Shown here one piece after another: positions 39,407 through 41,460 of a DNA stretch of 41,460 nucleotides. Each line of letters starts with the position of its first letter. Positions within the stretch are counted from its first letter, which is position 1. Made by a program: the position numbers and the translations under genes. The notes below the pieces were generated by a model. That model searched no databases. It saw only the letters and a list, made by a program, of their open reading frames with translations, and was not told where the DNA came from. The DNA is from Eggerthella sp. CAG:298 (GTDB taxonomy: Bacteria; Actinomycetota; Coriobacteriia; Coriobacteriales; Eggerthellaceae), in the NCBI GenBank assembly GCA_000435675.1, contig FR895138.1, positions 17,218-58,677 on the forward strand. The letters run 5' to 3'.

Positions 39407-40969
39407 ATGGTTACTGGTGACTTTTGGGTATTGTTCGCAATGCTCCTTTATTTCATCGTGGTCGTGATCATCGGCTTCATCTATGCGAAGAAGTCGAATC
39501 GCTCGACCGAAGAATACTTCTTGGGCGGCCGAAGCCTCGGTCCGTGGCTTACGGCGCTTTCCGCAGAAGCCTCCGATATGTCGGGCTATCTGCTCATGGG
39601 TCTTCCTGGTCTTGCATACTTCTGTGGTGCGAACGAAGCGGTCTGGACGGCGATCGGCCTGGCCATCGGCACCTACCTCAACTGGAAGTTCGTGGCGAAA
39701 CGCCTGCGCAAGTATTCCGAGGTTGCCGGCAATGCCATCACCATTCCCGATTTCTTCTCGAATCGTTTCCATGATAAGAAGAACATCCTCATGACCATCG
39801 CGGCGGTCATCATCCTGCTGTTCTTCAGCATCTACGTGGGTTCATGCTTCGTGACCTGCGGCAAGCTCTTCGCAACGCTCTTCGGGCTCGATTACGCCAC
39901 CATGATGGTGCTCGGCGCGCTCGTTGTGTTCCTCTATACGTTCGTGGGCGGCTACCTGGCGGTCTCCACTACCGACCTGATCCAGGGAACGATCATGATC
40001 TGCGCGCTCGTGATCGTCTTCGTGGGCTCGGTCGCGCAGGCAGGCGGTGTCGAGAATACGGTCGCCTTCCTGAATTCCCTGCCGGGCTTCTTGAACGGCA
40101 CTCAGCAAGCGGTGCCGATCGTTGATACCAGCGGCAATCAACTCATCGTCGATGGTCTGCCGGCGTTCGGCGAGCCCACCGAATATGGCATCATCGCTAT
40201 CATCTCCTGCTTGGCGTGGGGTCTTGGCTACTTCGGTATGCCGCAGGTGCTCGTGCGCTTCATGTCCGTCAAGAATTCCGACGAGATCAAGAAATCCCGC
40301 GTTATCGCGGTGGTCTGGGTCGTTATCTCGCTGTTCTGTGCGGTTGCGATCGGCCTGATCGGTCGTGCGGTGCTGCCTACTGAGTTCCTCACGAATTCCG
40401 CGGCAGAGAATATCTTCATCGTGCTCGCACAGATGATGCTGCCTTCCTTCATGTGTGGTCTTGTGGTCTCCGGCATCTTTGCGGCGGCCATGTCGTCCTC
40501 TTCGTCTTACCTGCTCATCTCAGGTTCAGCGGTTGCAGAGAACATCTTCCGAGGCTTGATCAAGAAGAACGCCACCGATGCACAGGTCATGATCGTGGCG
40601 CGCATCACGCTCGTGGTGATCTTGCTCTTCGGTATCTTCATCGCGATCGACGAGAACTCGATCATCTTCCAGGTCGTTTCTTACGCCTGGGCGGGCTTCG
40701 GCGCGGCGTTCGGTCCGCTCATGCTGCTCTCGCTCTATTGGAAGCGTACGAACCTGCCAGGCGCGGTCGCAGGCATGCTCACAGGCGCGATCGGCGTTGT
40801 GGTGTGGCATGAGCTTATCAAGCCGCTGGGCGGCATCTTCGGCGTTTACGAGCTGCTCCCGTGCTTCTTCCTGAGCTTGATCGTGATCGTTATCGTCTCG
40901 AAGCTCACAGCGGAGCCTTCGAAAGAGATCACAGACGAGTTCGATTCCTATCTGAAGGCAGATTGCTAA
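39407..40969 (+). CDS. putP: Sodium:solute symporter, proline permease-like (PutP)
   Basis: The 520-aa protein has about thirteen hydrophobic helices in the SSS-family pattern: GGRSLGPWLTALSAEASDMS, LMGLPGLAYFCGANEAVWT, YTFVGGYLAVSTTDLIQGT, and the later AAAMSSSSSYLLISGSA. The sequence is closest to sodium/proline symporters and would import proline with sodium, though other amino acids are possible. AAGGGAG precedes the ATG. A terminator follows 60 bases after the stop. Confidence 0.85.
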   Translation: MVTGDFWVLFAMLLYFIVVVIIGFIYAKKSNRSTEEYFLGGRSLGPWLTALSAEASDMSGYLLMGLPGLAYFCGANEAVWTAIGLAIGTYLNWKFVAKRLRKYSEVAGNAITIPDFFSNRFHDKKNILMTIAAVIILLFFSIYVGSCFVTCGKLFATLFGLDYATMMVLGALVVFLYTFVGGYLAVSTTDLIQGTIMICALVIVFVGSVAQAGGVENTVAFLNSLPGFLNGTQQAVPIVDTSGNQLIVDGLPAFGEPTEYGIIAIISCLAWGLGYFGMPQVLVRFMSVKNSDEIKKSRVIAVVWVVISLFCAVAIGLIGRAVLPTEFLTNSAAENIFIVLAQMMLPSFMCGLVVSGIFAAAMSSSSSYLLISGSAVAENIFRGLIKKNATDAQVMIVARITLVVILLFGIFIAIDENSIIFQVVSYAWAGFGAAFGPLMLLSLYWKRTNLPGAVAGMLTGAIGVVVWHELIKPLGGIFGVYELLPCFFLSLIVIVIVSKLTAEPSKEITDEFDSYLKADC

Positions 40970-41029
40970 CCTAAAAACCGTCTGTCGAAAAATTGCGCAT
41001 TATTTTTGAGGGAAATACGAACGAAAAAA

Positions 41030-41063
41030 CAACCCTGAGCACTGCTCGGGGTTGTTCGTTTTT
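41030..41063 (+). terminator. Rho-independent terminator after the symporter gene
   Basis: An 11-bp stem (CAACCCTGAGC with GCTCGGGGTTG, one G-T pair), a three-base loop and a T-rich tail ending in T5. It separates the symporter gene from the tRNA promoter. Confidence 0.9.
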
Positions 41064-41138
41064 GGGAGCAGATTGATAAAAACATAGACTGAACAGGTAA
41101 AACGCCAGTATAAGAGCAGGGGAGAATCGCTGAAAAAC

Positions 41139-41160
41139 ATGGATACACGCGGGGGCGTGG
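41139..41160 (+). promoter_or_regulatory. Shared 22-bp motif, copy 3 (tRNA promoter)
   Basis: ATGGATACACGCGG followed by GGGCGTGG, ending six bases before the -35 box of the tRNA promoter. It is the third copy of the motif also found at rpsL and rplB. Confidence 0.6.
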
Positions 41161-41166
41161 TAGCTG

Positions 41167-41195
41167 TTGACAACAATCTTTTCCTCACCTATTAT
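41167..41195 (+). promoter_or_regulatory. Strong promoter of the tRNA cluster
   Basis: TTGACA (41167-41172), a 17-bp spacer and TATTAT (41190-41195). This is close to consensus, as expected for stable RNA. Confidence 0.85.
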
Positions 41196-41200
41196 TCATT

Positions 41201-41233
41201 TGCTCGAAATTGCCGAAGAGGCATATTTGAGCA
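41201..41233 (+). other. 5' leader hairpin of the tRNA transcript
   Basis: TGCTC/GAGCA, AAA/TTT and TGCC/GGCA pair into one hairpin that begins at the predicted transcription start. It probably caps the precursor before RNase P processing. Confidence 0.45.
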
Positions 41234-41271
41234 GGCAGCTTGAAAATTACACATGAGACAAGCGAAATTAT

Positions 41272-41356
41272 GGAAGTGTACCAAAGCGGTCAAATGGGAC
41301 GGGCTGTAAACCCGTTGGCTCAGCCTTCCAAGGTTCGAATCCTTGCACTTCCACCA
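41272..41356 (+). tRNA. tRNA-Tyr (anticodon GTA)
   Basis: A type II cloverleaf with acceptor GGAAGTG/CACTTCC, anticodon GTA at 41306-41308, a long variable arm (GGCTCAGCC), a GGTTCGAATCC T arm and an encoded CCA (41354-41356). Confidence 0.97.
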
Positions 41357-41436
<80 letters not shown>

Positions 41437-41442
41437 GTATTT

Positions 41443-41460
41443 GGCGGTGTAGCTCAGGTG
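41443..41460 (+). tRNA. tRNA, 5' part only (cut by the window end)
   Basis: GGCGGTGTAGCTCAGGTG is a tRNA acceptor strand plus the first part of the D arm. The identity is unknown because the anticodon is outside the window; elongator Met is a common third member of a Tyr-Thr cluster. Confidence 0.85.

Overview
The window looks like chromosome of an anaerobic Gram-positive bacterium with mid-range GC. I think it is an actinobacterium of the class Coriobacteriia (Eggerthellaceae-like), but that is an inference from overall character and I name no species. Supporting signs are a four-subunit pyruvate:ferredoxin oxidoreductase, a ferredoxin-type aldo/keto reductase, zinc-type S14, a class Ic-type aspartate aminotransferase, Arg codons almost all CGT/CGC, frequent TTG/GTG starts in ribosomal genes, and tRNAs with encoded CCA.

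Layout. 1-2700: the 3' end of a Mn-dependent pyrophosphatase gene, then panB-panC-panD on the minus strand behind a terminator-like leader hairpin. 2840-7998: rpsL-rpsG-fusA-rpsJ-rplC-rplD-rplW, closed by a strong terminator. 7999-11046: a 3-kb interruption of the ribosomal cluster, holding nudC, a stand-alone atpG, a 61-aa hypothetical gene and two copies of an unidentified structured RNA of about 160 nt. 11047-20764: rplB-rpsS-rplV-rpsC-rplP-rpmC-rpsQ-rplN-rplX, a 309-bp gap, then rplE-rpsN-rpsH-rplF-rplR-rpsE-rpmD-rplO-secY-adk. tuf is absent after fusA, and map/infA and the rest of the alpha-operon genes are absent after adk.

20885-24691: two large membrane proteins of uncertain function. 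24939-28023: porGDAB for pyruvate oxidation, behind a palindrome in the promoter. 28278-29230: a MarR regulator, whose C-terminus is only reached by a -1 shift at A AAA AAG, with a PNPOx-like flavoprotein. 29437-33412: an FMN riboswitch and the complete ribD-ribE-ribBA-ribH operon. 33684-37714: a HAD phosphatase, a HipA-like kinase fused to its own helix-turn-helix domain and carrying two large operators, a ferredoxin-type aldo/keto reductase, and a gamma-carbonic-anhydrase-like protein. 37949-40969: an aspartate aminotransferase divergent from a sodium:solute symporter. 41139-41460: a strong promoter and a tRNA cluster (Tyr, Thr, and a third cut by the window edge).

The observations most worth checking are these. 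(1) Codon 88 of rpsL is AGG (Arg) where the classic streptomycin-sensitive residue is Lys. (2) Two diverged copies of a structured RNA, with covarying helices, lie in the break of the S10 gene cluster. (3) A 22-bp motif is shared by the rpsL, rplB and tRNA promoter regions. (4) The HTH-HipA single-gene system has paired 28-bp operators. (5) marR carries a candidate frameshift site.
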